Part shown: positions 50,901 through 62,909 of the stretch, one piece after another
Layout: every line of letters starts with the position of its first letter
Numbering within the stretch: position 1 is the first letter of the stretch
Origin: Sphagnum compactum
Taxonomy: Eukaryota; Bryophyta; Sphagnopsida; Sphagnales
Assembly (NCBI GenBank): GCA_965153455.1
Contig: OZ234500.1
Span: 1,984,001 to 2,048,000, forward strand
Direction of reading: 5' to 3'
DNA length: 64,000 nt
Notes under the pieces: model-generated
Told to the model about the DNA's origin: nothing
The model's input: the letters and a program-made list of their open reading frames with translations, nothing else
Database searches by the model: none
Made by a program: the position numbers and the translations under genes

Positions 50901-51987
50901 AAACTATAACAAGAGTAATGAGATTGAAAAGAATTGTGTTGTGGGGTGGCGGCATATAGGCTATGGATGGGCAGTACTTGTGTAACAGAGCAATCACTGT
51001 ATCTTATGCTTACAAAAAAGATACCAAAGGGGAACGCCATGGTACTCCTGCAGGTACCACACCCTGCCCTCCCCTGTTAGGATGTAACTTTGTAATCTGG
51101 AAACATGAGAATTTTTCACTAACATTTGCAGCTGCCAGTTTCTGGAATGGCTAATTGAGCACTTGTGTTAACATGCCAGTCTTGAGAGGCATGGCGGAGA
51201 TTAGCTTCTGAGAGTTTTGTGGTTCAGTCAACTCATTGTAGACACTCCATGTGTGTGCTTGGGGGATACAGAGCGCATGCTGGCATCCAGCAATCCTAAT
51301 GTGCAGAAGAATAGGCCTCATACACTTTTTGCAAGTGGACCTCCATCACTGGTTGGACCTCCATCCCTTGGTGCTGGACTTCCACCACCTCCTCCACAAG
51401 GCATGGGCAACATGGGCATGCCACCTCCATCTGCAAATGGTCCTATGCATCACCCACCCCCTTTCAACAATGGTATGCACCCAATGCCCCCACCCCCACC
51501 TCAACAAGGCCAAATGATGCAGAATCAGCCTCCCCCACCTCAAGGGTATGGGGGTCCTCCTATGCAACAGAACCGGGGGCCTCCACCCCCTATGCAACCT
51601 GGTCAAGGTCCCCCTCCACCATGGGCAAATCAGCCCCCACCTATGATGCAACAGCGCATGCCACCTCCACCAGGGCCTCCACCTAGGCAATTCCAACAGG
51701 GTCCTCCAGGCTCTCGCCCTCCAAATATGCCCCCACCTCCTCCACAAGGATTTCATCCACCTATGGGCATGGGAGGCCCTCCCCCACCGTGGGGTAGGGG
51801 ACCTCCTCCAGGTGGTATGAGGCCTCCTCAAATGCAACAAGGTATGCCTGGGAATCAACCACAGCAACAAATGCAAGGCATGCCACCTCCTCCTCCTCGT
51901 GGACCTCCAGGAATGCCACCACATCCAGACAACATGGGAGCCCGACCACCCCCTCCTCCAGTCTCCATTCAGCAACAAGGTAGATAG
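47983..51987 (+). CDS. SF3B4: Splicing factor 3B subunit 4 (SF3B4 / SAP49)
   Basis: An RNA-binding subunit of the SF3b complex in the U2 snRNP, acting near the branch site in the nucleus. Exons: 47983-48087, 49217-49265, 49427-49515, 49642-49698, 50049-50111, 50315-50380, 50665-50751, 50960-51053, 51272-51987. All introns are GT-AG and phases agree, giving 441 aa. The N-terminus, [20 protein letters not shown], is typical of the family. RRM1 has AYVGNL (27-32) and GYGFVEFR (67-74). RRM2 has LFVGNL (114-119) and RGFGFISY (154-161), followed by [14 protein letters not shown]. Residues from about 204 to 441 form a Pro/Gly/Met/Gln-rich tail in one last exon. Exon 2 is only 49 nt, lies after a 1129-bp intron, and its acceptor has a poor pyrimidine tract. 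As I recall, Arabidopsis SF3B4 is near 360 aa, so the tail here is long. Confidence 0.97.
48994..49133. repeat. 70-bp tandem duplication in SF3B4 intron 1
   Basis: AATATCATGTCATGTTATGT starts at 48994, and its near-identical copy starts at 49064. Each unit runs through TTTGAGTGTGTAGCAGGGAC and ACTATCAGGAAA to GGCATTGAGTATGA or GGTATTGAGTATGA. Only a few bases differ, so the duplication is recent. It lies about 85 bp before the 49-nt exon 2. Confidence 0.93.
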
Positions 51988-51989
51988 AA

Positions 51990-54900
51990 AACTTAGGTTA
52001 GTGTGCCCCTTTTTGTACACCTGGTTGGGAGAGAGAATGTAGGGAATGTTGCTTTCTTGTAGTTGCAATTTCAAAATTGAGATGCATTTGTTGAGGTTAT
52101 GCAGCTTGATATTCCCTTGAGCAAGTGCCTAAAACTGTCCATGCCAGTGTCCATGACTTGTTTTGTGTTGTGGTTCACCTAGTTTTTGCTTATTTGTTGT
52201 GATCACCAAACCTGATAATCTTCCGTGATGGTATGCTAATGCTCATGATTGAACTGAGATGAAAAAGTTATGAAACAAATTATGGCAATAGGCGTACCCT
52301 AGAGTGCCAATAGCCCCCAATGTTTCTCCAAATTATCAGAAGGATTTTGAAGCTTTCTTACATGGTGACAAAGTTCATTTGCATTCATGAGTTGTGCAAG
52401 TACATAGACAACCATTCCATGAGTACTCACATGTTCTCTGATGGCTGATGAGATTGATTTGAATAGCCACTTTTGCCTTCACATTTCAATCATAATTTAA
52501 TCATAATTCCTTTTTGCAAGCCTCTGGTGCCATCTTCTCATCTATGGCATGCCCAAGCAGATCTAATATTCCTCTTTCAGAATCAAGGAATAATCTCTTT
52601 TCATATTTCATGTTATTTTAAAACCTGATACTATAAACTTCCACTTCATTAATTTACTTGAAATACATCTGGCATATTAGAACAGAAAAGTTCATGGGGG
52701 GTGAATTCTCCATTCCCAAATGGATTGACTGCTCCAAATGACTTATATGTCACTCCTCACACACATTTGCCTGCATTCTCTTACACCAATCTCTTCTTTT
52801 TGAATCTACTTAAGTGACTTCATAATTACTCAACTCGGCTAACATGTATCTTGACACATCAGCAATTAGGTTGACTCAGATTCTTAGATACTTAGTGTTC
52901 TTTTGAATTGTTTACTGTCTTTACTTTCCCACTGACTGCAAGGATATAGGTTCAATTATTTTTCCACTTTATTTTCTTGCTTAATGCAAGTTTATAGTTC
53001 AAATTATCTTCCCACTTTGTTTTCCTGCTTACTAGGAGTACTTAGTGTAGTGGATATCTATTCCTACTTAGAGTTGTAGTTCATGTCTTTTGTTGTCAGT
53101 ATCTGTTGTGTAGCAGAGATAGCATGGGGTTCATTTGTTGTGTTGTGAGCATATTTTCCATAGCAGAGAGATAGAATGCATTTCATTTTTTTGGTTCTCA
53201 GCAGTATATTATGCAACAGAGATAGCATGTAGCAAAACTGTTGATGATATACAAATTACAATTCTCGTAAACCACTGAATAATTATGAACCACTGTCGTC
53301 AGCTTCACAACACTTCATGTGTGTACGTGTAGCAGATCAGAGATACAATCTAGTGGAGTGATGGGTTTAGGGTCAATCACCCCCCTCCCCTGGATTGGAG
53401 TCTCCAATCTGCTTCTTGTAAACACATGAATGAATGCAGGTAATGGAGCAATTCCATTCAGAGGACAATCACATACTAACACTAGACTTGACCACTGTGA
53501 TGTCCACAGAAACTTCCAGCTTTTTCAAAAATTACCGCTCATTCAGCTGGGAGAAACTTTAGCAGGAAGTGTAATAAATGGTACTTCTATTTTGTGCAGT
53601 TACCAGTATTGAACGCTTGAAGAGCTGCACACACATTGCAAACTTCCCTAAATTACATGCAGCAACACTCAACTTCTAAAACATGTCTTAGGTCTGCATC
53701 TTACACACTTCATTGTTTCCAAAACCAAAAAAGAAAATTCTTCTCTACTCTACCGTCTGCTATTGATGAGAACACTAAAACAAAGACATGACACTAAGTG
53801 ACCTCTAGACTTAAGTTCATGGTTTTCAAAGGCCATGCCAAGTTGTGCAAACTGAATCATTTCTGATAAGAGCAATAAGCTGAACTCTCTCATGCATTTG
53901 TCTTTACACTTTAGCACCAAAAGCAGCCAGTATCAGCATTGACTCTACTCTCCTCTCATCACAAAACCATGTGGGAGAAGGACTCCAAATGCTTCTGTAA
54001 ACCAGCAGTCGGAGCTGGGGTCCAGAAAGCAGGAAGGGATCTCTCTGGAACTCTTCCTGAGTTGGGGCCTGAGAAAGTGGGTCTATTTGGACTCCTCTTA
54101 CATAGACTTAACTTTTTTGCAAGCTTTCTCTTTTGTTAAGAGTTATTTTACGATCTGTGAGAGCAATGCCACATTGTCAGGGATCTTGTGAAAGACCAAA
54201 TTGTTAATTGCATGATACATCTAATTCCTTCCACATGTCAGAATTGTACCAGTAGTGGCATCAAGTAACCACTGCAGGAAAGTAGCAGCACACAAGAGTT
54301 GTTGAAAATGGAAATATGTACAAAATTGTATAGAGCCTGTTAACATCACTGGAATGATCCCATAATTGTCAAACATCAATTGATTTCAAACCTACACAAG
54401 TCATGAGTTCAAGCCTGCTTCTAGTCTTCCTATAAGATTGCTCTGTATTGATTTCTAACAAAAGCTTCGCATGGGTTTCTAACAAATGCTGTGTGCAACA
54501 ATCAAACATGAATGATTCAGCAAGTATTTCAGTGTTCATGGCAGCAGGTCTGTCAAATGGTGTTGAAGGGACACATTCCTGTTTTTCACAGATATTGATG
54601 ACCACTGCAATTAGGCGCAGCACCCCAAAGGGTTCACTACCTCGGGCATCAGCTGCTTATCTGCTGGTTATCAACATGAAGGAGAAGGCATTTTGTAGCA
54701 CTGAGTTTGATGGACACAGAGTATACATGTAAACACTATGATTTTGCTTCAGTCTCTGTTCACAAATCATATCCAATGACAGCTAGAGAGTTCTCTGCAC
54801 TGCATACATTTAAAAGCTGCACTGTGATTAATCTAATGTCCCTGACAGTACAGGGACTTACCACTGGTACAAGATCTGATTCAACGGCTTGTTCCCATAT

Positions 54901-56100
54901 CTTGCATTGATCATTGCCTCTCAGAAGTTCATGGCCAGAATGGAACCCTCAGAAGTATAATTGTAGCCATTACTTCTGGCCCTAGGGTTGTCAAGAATGC
55001 AGCTAAGTCAGGCTCACATTATTTCATGATCATCTCTGCTACAAAGTGCAACATAGAGGGGCTTCATGCAGTTTGCATTAGGAAATCTGTCAGTGAAGAG
55101 ATGACAAGCTAGGGCAGGCACTTCCAACAACTACCATAGTCTGTACTTGCAGTCTACACAAAACTCCCTCAAAATTCTTGGGTGGGATAGTTGTTAGCTT
55201 GACCCCAGCATTCGCAGATATCAAGCAGCCATGGAGGCCATTCCAAGCAGCCATACTTTCACGAAGCAAGAATCAGAGGAATTCAAACTTTGTATTCAAA
55301 TCAGCAAAATTGTGTACCTGAAAGTATTATTACTGTAGCACTCATATCATAGGGCAGTGTTACGTCCCACAATACCTTGCCATTCCTCCAACAAGTGGTC
55401 ACTGGTGGGTCACGAAAGTCTCCGAAAAAAACTCAAGTATCCTGAGGGCTCCTGATAGTACAAGGTTCCTGGCAATGCCTGCAGAGCTGTTTACCATTCC
55501 CACTTTTTCAAGTTCCTTGGAACATCTTCAAGTGGCTGTTAGAGAAATGAAGCATAAAAACTGCCTTACAATTATCAGTCCCAAAACTCTGTAAGATGGG
55601 CTCTCAGTCCCAGGAAATAGCTCAGTTTACTACAAAAGCTGCTCAACTTCCTGGGTAAAAGCAGCTGTGTACCCAACCTACCTTTCAACCAACAAAGAAA
55701 AGAAGAACTTAGCTCTCTTGGACTCGAAAATATATAAGATGCATCCAGCTCCTGCTTGCTCGAGATGTTGATGATTTACTACCCTTTCCAAACCGTGTTT
55801 ATGAACAACACAAATCTCTTCATCTCTCTTTCACAGCCAGCTGCTGCAAAGTTATGGCAAGGATTTTGTCCCTCACCAGTAACTCCTTTTAGTTAGTCCA
55901 AGTGACATGTTCAGAGCTAGAACAGGTGTAAAAATGAGTAAACAATGTGGGTCACAAAAGGAGCTTTACACCAGAATCAGGGTTGTGGAGGCCAAGTCTT
56001 TGAAAAAAGAAGAGGAAAGATCACCAATTCTTTTTGGCTACTTTGTTTCACTGAGCTGCTTGACAATTGACCTACTGACCAAAAAGGTACAAAGCTCTCC
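51990..56100. other. Convergent intergenic region between SF3B4 and the coiled-coil gene
   Basis: GC is close to that of the flanking genes. The first few hundred bp should hold the SF3B4 3' UTR and the last few hundred that of the coiled-coil gene, but no clear AATAAA signal was picked out. Frames such as 53430-53612, 54369-54623 (minus) and 55907-56161 have no recognisable domain. Degenerate tandem repeats lie near 52937-53035 and 53095-53245. Confidence 0.4.
53095..53245. repeat. Degenerate tandem repeat (~57 bp unit)
   Basis: Three partial units share a GTAGCAGAGATAGCATG or ATAGCAGAGAGATAGAATGC core, then a TTCATTT stretch, then TGAGCATATTT or CAGCAGTATATT. Immediately upstream (52937-53035) a different ~48-bp block is also present twice: TGCAAGGATATAGGTTCAAT and TGCAAGTTTATAGTTCAAAT, each followed by CCACTTT.TTTTC.TGCTTA. 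Both are non-coding. Confidence 0.55.
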
Positions 56101-56101
56101 T

Positions 56102-59100
56102 TCATTGGCGCCTGAAGTTCTTCAGAAAAGCCATCACACCAACAGCAGCCAATGCACCTGATGCTGTAGCTGCAGGAAAACCATAACTTGCAATCTTCGT
56201 CTTCAGTTGCAGTGAAATCTTCAGTGAACTCAACTCTGAAGCGAGCTCCTGTGCCTTCTGATCACTTGTGTCCTTCTCAAAATTGGCCTTCTCGAGAGAA
56301 GCATTAAGGACCTTGATCTGTTCTTGCCATGTTGCAAGCTCTGATTGTGTCCTTGCTGATGAATCTGTCGATTCAGAGCTTTCATTCAGCAGGTCAGCTG
56401 GTTTGCTCTTTGAAACTTGCAGCTCATCTTGTAAACTGGAGATTGTGGCCTCCAGGCTCTTCACCTTGACAGCAAAGTCCTTCGTCTGAGTATCTTGAAG
56501 CTGCTTGGCTTGCAACCTTGCTGTGTTCAATTCCTCTTCAAGAGACTCTACCTTACCATTTAACATCTTCACTTCAACAGAAAATGCTGCAAAACCACTG
56601 GCTCAAATTCAGAAAGGGTCCTGGAACCAGTACAGAAAGCATTAAGCTGCTCTAGACTTTGGACATGCAAGACAGCTTCTTCACTCCAAGAAAAAATCAA
56701 TGTGCTTGCAAGAGAAACTTCACAAAAGCATTTAAGTTAACCAAACATTTTGTGTCAGTTCTGGCTGAACCAAAACAAACACAAAGGGACATATCATTGT
56801 GTGTCACAGTATCATCACCTTCCATGATAATGGCAGTGACTAGCTGCCATTATTCCCCACTTACTTCATCAGCTACCAACAGAGGGTGTAATAAGTAACC
56901 TGCTCAAAACTCCAGCAAACAATTATACAAAAATTGGCATCCTGAGTTTCTATTTCCAGAAGCAAAAGGAAGAATCGGTCATTTAACTAGCACTGAAAAC
57001 AAAAGTTTCTTCATTCCAAATAAATTCCACCGATTCTACTGGATATCATACCTTCCTTATCCGTCTCACAGATCTGAAGAGTCTCAGCTGCTTCACCCTT
57101 TGCAACTTGTAGGTCATCTTCTAATCTCAAAATTGTGGCCTCCAAACCCTCCACCTTTGTACCAAAATTCCTTGTATGAGAATCCATCTCTTCTCCATGC
57201 TGAGCCAGCTGATCTGCCAATTCAAGTGCCAGCTTCCCGTTTTCTTGCTCCAACCTCTCTTCCTCTGAACGAAGCTGCTCAATCACCTATATAAAAAAGA
57301 GTTGATCCAATGCTCTATCAGCTGTGATGGTCTGAAGAGAAGGCATATGATCAAACTGATGATCCAAACCTAGGCAACAGACTTCAATGCCACCACTTCA
57401 GTGGGAGCCCCAAGACATTATAGCTTTGCAACTATTTGACTAGTCATTAGCCATATCACCTTGACCATTTTTCATATCATTAAACCATCTGTCACTCATG
57501 GATAGTTGTATGAACTGCTCACCAACTTTGCACAAGTAACCTCTTCTTCAGCCTTGGAAAGGGCACTTGATACTTGCTCCAACTCCTCCCTAAGCAACTC
57601 CTGCTCTCTATTTAATTTCTCCAGATCTGCAGCTCTCTTTCCTGCCACTGCCTGCAGATAAGATTTCTCCTTCTCCAGTATTTCATTGCCAATTGACAAT
57701 GTTCCAATCTCTTTCTCCAAAACCTCCAACCTTGATTTAGTGACTGTGGCATTGCTTTCAGCTTCCTCAACATGAGCTGATAAGGTACCAACTTTAAAAC
57801 TCAATTCAGAGACAGTAACTTTTAAGTCTTTGTTTTCAATATACAAAGCATTTTTCTCCTCCATCAATGAGGCCTTCTCTTTGCTGAGTTTTGAAACCTC
57901 TTCCTTTAATGAATTGATTTCCTCCTCTGATAAGTGTCCTCTATTTGTAAGTTCTTGCACCTGGTTCACATGCTCCAATCTGAGCACAGCAATTTCTTTC
58001 CATGCCTCTTCTGCCTGTGGACAATCACCCAAAGGTTCACATCAAACTCCTTCAAAATTGCTTGATGATACTAATGGCAATTAAATCTTGGATCAGACAG
58101 GTGTTTCAGGAGAAAACAGTTGTAAACTGAAAGTTCCAATAGTAGTAGCACAGGACAGGGATTCACTGTAAACTGGTGTTTTCAGTTCTGACCTTCAAAT
58201 TAGCAGCTGTTGTCATTTTGCCTGCTTCCTGAATATTGGCAGCTGACTCTTCAATCTTCATACTCAACCTTGACACAGCAGCTTCCAGGCCTCTATTCCC
58301 ATCAGACAAGGAGTCTTTCTCCTCAATCAGTGCAGTGAACTTTTTGCTCAGGCTTGAAGTCTCCTCCTTTAGAGCAGAGATTTCTTCCTCCAACACCTGT
58401 CGTTTATTTGCTAGTTCTTTCATCTGGTTTGTGTGCTCTGTTTTGAGAGCAGCAATAACTTCTTGTGCTTCTTCTGCCTGTAGATGGTTATCAAAATATC
58501 AGTCCCCAGGATCCTCACTCCTATTGCAAAACATGCTACAAAAGCAAGATTTGATAATGAACTAGCAACATGCAGATCCAAATACATACCTGTTCAAGGG
58601 AAATCAACCTCAACACATCTCCAGCTGCTTTGGAGAAATCATGATCATGACATCATAAAAGGTCCCAACATCTCACAAACTGACCTTGCATAAAGGATTC
58701 ATGCAAACTTACCTCAGATTTGGAAGCCAAGGCCAATCGGTTGGCATCCTCAATCTGAGCCAATGATGCAGCAAGTTCTGAAGTCAACCTGGAAGCAGCA
58801 GCTTCCAAGTCTATTTTTTCACAATCAAGGGAATTCTTGGCCTCAATCAGTGCAGTGATATCTTTGTGCAGCCTTTTAGACTCCTCCCTCAGCGTAGAGC
58901 TTGCTTCCTCTGATACATATATTTTATTGGCAAGTTCTTGCACCTCCTTGGTATGATCTCTCTTCAAAGAAAGAAGCTCAACCTCTAGTTCTTCAGCCTG
59001 TACATGGTCACAAGAAAGTTTATATTCCACTACATTAACAGTTAAAAAACATGCTGTAGATGGAGTCAAGGTCTATTTGACCATAGCAGGGGTACAACAG

Positions 59101-61199
59101 ATAAAGAACAAGACATCTTATGAAAAATATGGTTCATACAAGCAGAGGTACATGAAGACAGGCATTCTCTCACCCTTGATTTGGCAGCAAAGGCCATTTT
59201 CTGAACATCCTCAAGGTGAGATTCCAAGTGATTCTTCTCAACAGCAATGGAGTTTCTCTCCTTAGATAGCACAGTCATCTGTTGGGTCAAGCTTGAAGCT
59301 TCCTCCTTTGATGAGAAGCTTTCTTCTTCTAATTCATGTATTCTGTTGGTGAGTTCTGTCACCTTGCTAGCATGCTCCCTCTGAAGAGCATCATTAAGTT
59401 CCTTTGCTTCATTTTCCTGCAAGTCACCACGCACAAATATGATGCTATATTTGACCATACATCTGCAAGCCAGTGGAACTACATCAAAATCTCCAGTCTA
59501 GAATAGCTGCATATCCAAGGCATGCTCACCCTTGACTTAGCTGCTGATGCCATTTCCTCTGCTTCTGCAACAGAGCATGATGATGCTTCAAGTTCCTGAA
59601 TTTTCTTAGACATAGAAACTTCCAATTCATTCTTCTCATCAATCAGTACAGATCTCTCCTGCCTCAGCTTTGAAGCCTCTTCCCTCAGTGAGGAGATCTC
59701 TTCCTCTGTCACACGAGTTTTCCCAACTTGTTCTGATATCTGGTCACTATACTCCTTCTGAAGAGTAATGATTTGTTCCTGTGCTTCTTTAGTCTGCAGT
59801 TCAAAATTCTCAGATTAGTATCACTACCTCTATTACAAGCAAAATGCTGATGGAATAGCATAGTCCATAATGGTGATGCTGATATATGTCATGTGTACGT
59901 GCAATGCTAATATACCCTGGCAGTGATTGACAGCCAATGCCTGAAATGAACAGACACCAAGAGAAATGGACTCACTTTTGACTTTTCAGCCAAGGCCATC
60001 TTTTCTGCTTCCTCAATGGAGGCTGAAATCTCTGCCAGCTTTAAATTTAACTTGGAGACAGCAGTGTCCAGTTCTCTCTTTTCAAGGGAAAGTGAATCCT
60101 TTTCTTCAATCAGTGCAACCCTCTCTTGGTTCAACTTTGAGGCTTCATCCTTCAGTGCAGCGTTTTCTTCTTCTATTACATGTGTTTTGTCAAAAATTTC
60201 TTTCATCCGGTTCATGTGCTCAATCTTCAGAGCAGCAATTTCCTCCTGTGCTTCCTTTGCCTGCAGATAACAATGGATTGATTCCTATCAATGAAAACTT
60301 CCTCAGCCATTGTTGAAATTGTGTCATGGAAGCAAGATCCATTGAGAGACTACAGTGACAAGATTCACCTATTGACCAGAAAGCTGTCAGGGGAAGTGGC
60401 TTGTTAAGTGTAGGTAGGCAAAGTTTGACAATGGCTACTCTTATAAGTGAGGGAAACTATTTCATTATTGGTTGCCACGCCTACTCAAGTACATTGAGAG
60501 TCAACAGTGAAAGGGAGCCCTTGGGTGGGCAAACAACCTTCAGTTCCCAACTCATGTTACTTAGGCTTGCAGGACACTGATCAAGTTGGGCAGGTCACTT
60601 ACTGCAGTGAGTTCTTCCTCTAGCTGTGACACCTTCTTAGTAAGAGAGTCTCTGTCACTTCGCAGACTTGCCACTTGCCTCACCAATTTGTCATTCAAGT
60701 CATGTAGCATTGCCACCTTCTGATCTTCTGTGGGTGGGGTTCGTGGTGTTCTGGGAGATCCCAGCGCATCTTTGTTGTCACCATTGATGAGCCTTGTGTC
60801 CTGATGTGAAGGAGAGACAGGTGGTTTATCTGCTCCAGAATCCACAAAAACACACTCTGTGATCCATGGCTGGGACTATTATTGAAGAAGGGACAAAAGA
60901 ACATGCACTTTAGATTGACCAGAGCAGCTGATGTAACTGTGGTACTCCATAACCATATAAAACAAACCTGAGAATTGTGGTGATGGGGAACGGTCCCTTA
61001 AAGCTTCATAAGCAAGTGGGCTTGGTGGCTGAGCATGCTCCACATGGTCCCCAACTTCAGAGTCCTGGTCTCCAGTCTCAGACACACGATCCCCATTTTC
61101 TGACCCATTACTCATGCGGTCATCACTTTCAACATTGCCACTTGGTGTTGCCCTCTTCCTACCACCATGATGCTTCTTGTGATGTTGGTGGCCAGGCAT
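56102..61199 (-). CDS. Long coiled-coil, tail-anchored protein with six ~95-residue modules
   Basis: Coding exons on the minus strand: 61199-60968, 60856-60603, 60260-59976, 59793-59530, 59416-59174, 58997-58713, 58477-58193, 58014-57523, 57286-57052, 56586-56102. All introns are GT-AG with consistent phases, giving 1019 aa. Residues 1-40 are His/Lys/Gly-rich (MPGHQHHKKHHGG) and 41-125 are acidic and Ser/Pro-rich. From about 128 to 985 nearly everything is heptad coiled coil. Exons 3-7 and the first 95 residues of exon 8 are copies of one module (A.EAQEEI.ALK.EH... to ...EEAEKMALA.KSK). The last 30 residues hold a single hydrophobic segment (FPAATASGALAAVGVMAFL), then KNFRRQ, typical of a tail anchor facing the cytosol. 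The layout resembles plant organelle-division factors of the PMD1/PMD2 kind, but that is inference; no specific family was recognised. The ATG lies 5 nt after a probable 5'-UTR splice acceptor. Confidence 0.88.
56855..56985 (+). repeat. Intronic repeat shared with 61475-61620
   Basis: It lies in the last intron of the coiled-coil gene. It matches 61475-61620, in the same gene's 5'-UTR intron, in the same orientation. Shared landmarks are ACTTCATCAGCT, GGGTGTA, CTGCTCAAAACT, GGCAAACAACTACACAAAA versus AGCAAACAATTATACAAAA, and GTTTCTRTT followed by ATTTCCAGAA. Identity is roughly 70 percent by eye. It could be a transposable-element fragment or a relic of internal gene duplication. Confidence 0.6.
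57729..60260 (-). repeat. Tandem array of six duplicated coiled-coil module exons
   Basis: Modules (minus strand) are 60260-59976 (95 codons), 59793-59530 (88), 59416-59174 (81), 58997-58713 (95), 58477-58193 (95), and 58014 to about 57730 (first 95 codons of a 164-codon exon). All the introns between them are phase 0. Modules 1 and 5 are clearly similar at DNA level around their starts (GCAAAGGAAGCACAGGAGG versus GCAGAAGAAGCACAAGAAG). The sixth copy has lost, or never had, an intron at its end. Symmetric phase-0 exons allow duplication without breaking the frame. Confidence 0.85.
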
Positions 61200-61204
61200 G
61201 ATGT

Positions 61205-62909
61205 CTGAAAAAGAATACCACAGCAGAAATGTAACCAGACCAAAATTGGCAGAACAGTACACTAAATTTTCTCTGGAGAAATTTCCAAACAGAACCAAAA
61301 TGCATCAATGACTGCACAATAACACAATAACACTTCAAAGGTAATGCTATACCAGTTCCAGCCAAACAAGCACAACCAGAACAAGAATGAGTGCTGTCAT
61401 AACCTTGTGATTGTTACTCACAAAGTTTCAGACCATCAGGTTATCATGAATGCCATTAATGTCCCCCCCCCCCCCCAACACTCACTTCATCAGCTCTCAA
61501 TGGTGGGTGTAGATCAGCATACATTAATCTGCTCAAAACTTAAGGCAAACAACTACACAAAAGTCTGCACCCAGGGTTTCTGTTGCATTTCCAGAAATGT
61601 AAGACTCAACCATGATGTCAGTTACCATTCAAGAGACACAGCTAATCAAAAGAGGTAAACAGCACCATCAATCGAGCTTCAGTAAGCTTGTGAGGGTAAA
61701 GTTCATTTCAGTTTACCGTGGCCCTGTATAAGCAAGCAAGGTCTAGAGAGGGTAGTTGTACAATCTCCAGCACAAGAGCCAGAAAGCACAAAAGCAAAAA
61801 GTATGTGAAGACTCAACTTAACTCATCAAGCTGTGAAGCTAATTTCTACTGTCCATGCTCTAGTTCCTTGTTCCTTCCAACAAACCGAAAGAATTATGTA
61901 TCTAGAAATGATAATACTTCTCATCTATAATCCAGCTGCTATTGATGAACTCTGAATCTCACAGGAAATGTGACCTTCCTCCAGTGCATCTCAAAAGCAC
62001 AGCCAAGCAGAATAGAAAGTAAGCCACTATCCTAACAAAAAATTCTATGTCCAAAGGCAAATTTCCAATTGCTAAGAAAACATGGAGGAACCACTAATGT
62101 AATATAGCTCAAATCTGCAATGTTTCCACTATCAATTCATTTAAAAAATACCGAGTTTGTATCATGGGTTTCTCTACCCAGAACTTTGGGATTTTCAATT
62201 TTCCTGGAACAATTGTAAAGTAGTCCAAAATTGGACGATTAACACTTAAGTATCTCTGCTTGGACAGAAGATCCCAGGCTTGAATTACTAGTGGACAAAC
62301 TAGCAGTACTATTTCAAACTACAGAAATCACCAAATCCCACAGGGCGGCCAGTAACGTGGCCATCGTTGCACTCCTACAAGAGAAGAAACAACATGCTTT
62401 TTATTGTCTGCAAAAATTGCATATACTACTTGCTCATTCCATGACAACAGAATGTAATGCATGGAATTTGAACAGATGTAAACTTCCGTGACGTAATCTC
62501 GGAAAATAAAGCTTGCAACACGGGAAAAGAAAAAAATCAAGAACATGGACAACAACTGCCTATTTCGCGCAGCTTCAGGGAAGAACAGTATGGGCAAAGT
62601 CGAAGTATAACAAAGTAAAGGCTTGGGCTCGCAGTGTTCTGCCTCTTACAGCGAGGGTCCAAAGAATCAAGTAAGCTGTCAAGTATGCTGTCCTGAAGTC
62701 TACTTTACAAACTACAGCATGGCCGCTGCAAGAGCCCGGAGTCAGAGTGGCTGGGTCGAGCAGAATGGAAAGACACATGCAACAAAACAAAAAAAGTAGG
62801 AGAAAGGGGAAAAAATAAATATAACCGGTAAGCACGGCATAAAAGATCAGAACACGTTGCCGCAGAAGAACAGAAGCGCACAAGATCAAAATCAAGACAT
62901 AATTTTCAC
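61205..62909 (-). other. Probable 5'-UTR intron of the coiled-coil gene
   Basis: On the minus strand a good acceptor (TTCTTTTTCAG, ending at 61205) sits 5 nt before the start codon. A good donor (CCGTTCAG|GTGAAAAT) lies at 62909. This predicts a 1.7-kb intron in the 5' UTR, with a non-coding first exon between about 62910 and 63400. There the DNA becomes GC-rich and then gives way to AT-rich flank. Frames inside are not conserved-looking. Leader introns are common in strongly expressed plant genes. This is inferred from sites and composition only. Confidence 0.45.
61475..61620 (+). repeat. Intronic repeat shared with 56855-56985
   Basis: Partner of the copy in the last intron of the same gene. 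It directly follows a run of 14 C (61463-61476), which would be a G-run on the coding strand. Confidence 0.6.

Noticed and set aside
51346-52074. 242-codon minus-strand frame
   Set aside because: Antisense shadow of the proline-rich SF3B4 last exon; its Trp/Arg-rich content is the complement of proline and glycine codons.
54390-54430. tRNA-like T-loop sequence (GAGTTCAAGCCTGC)
   Set aside because: No matching acceptor, D or anticodon stems could be drawn around it.
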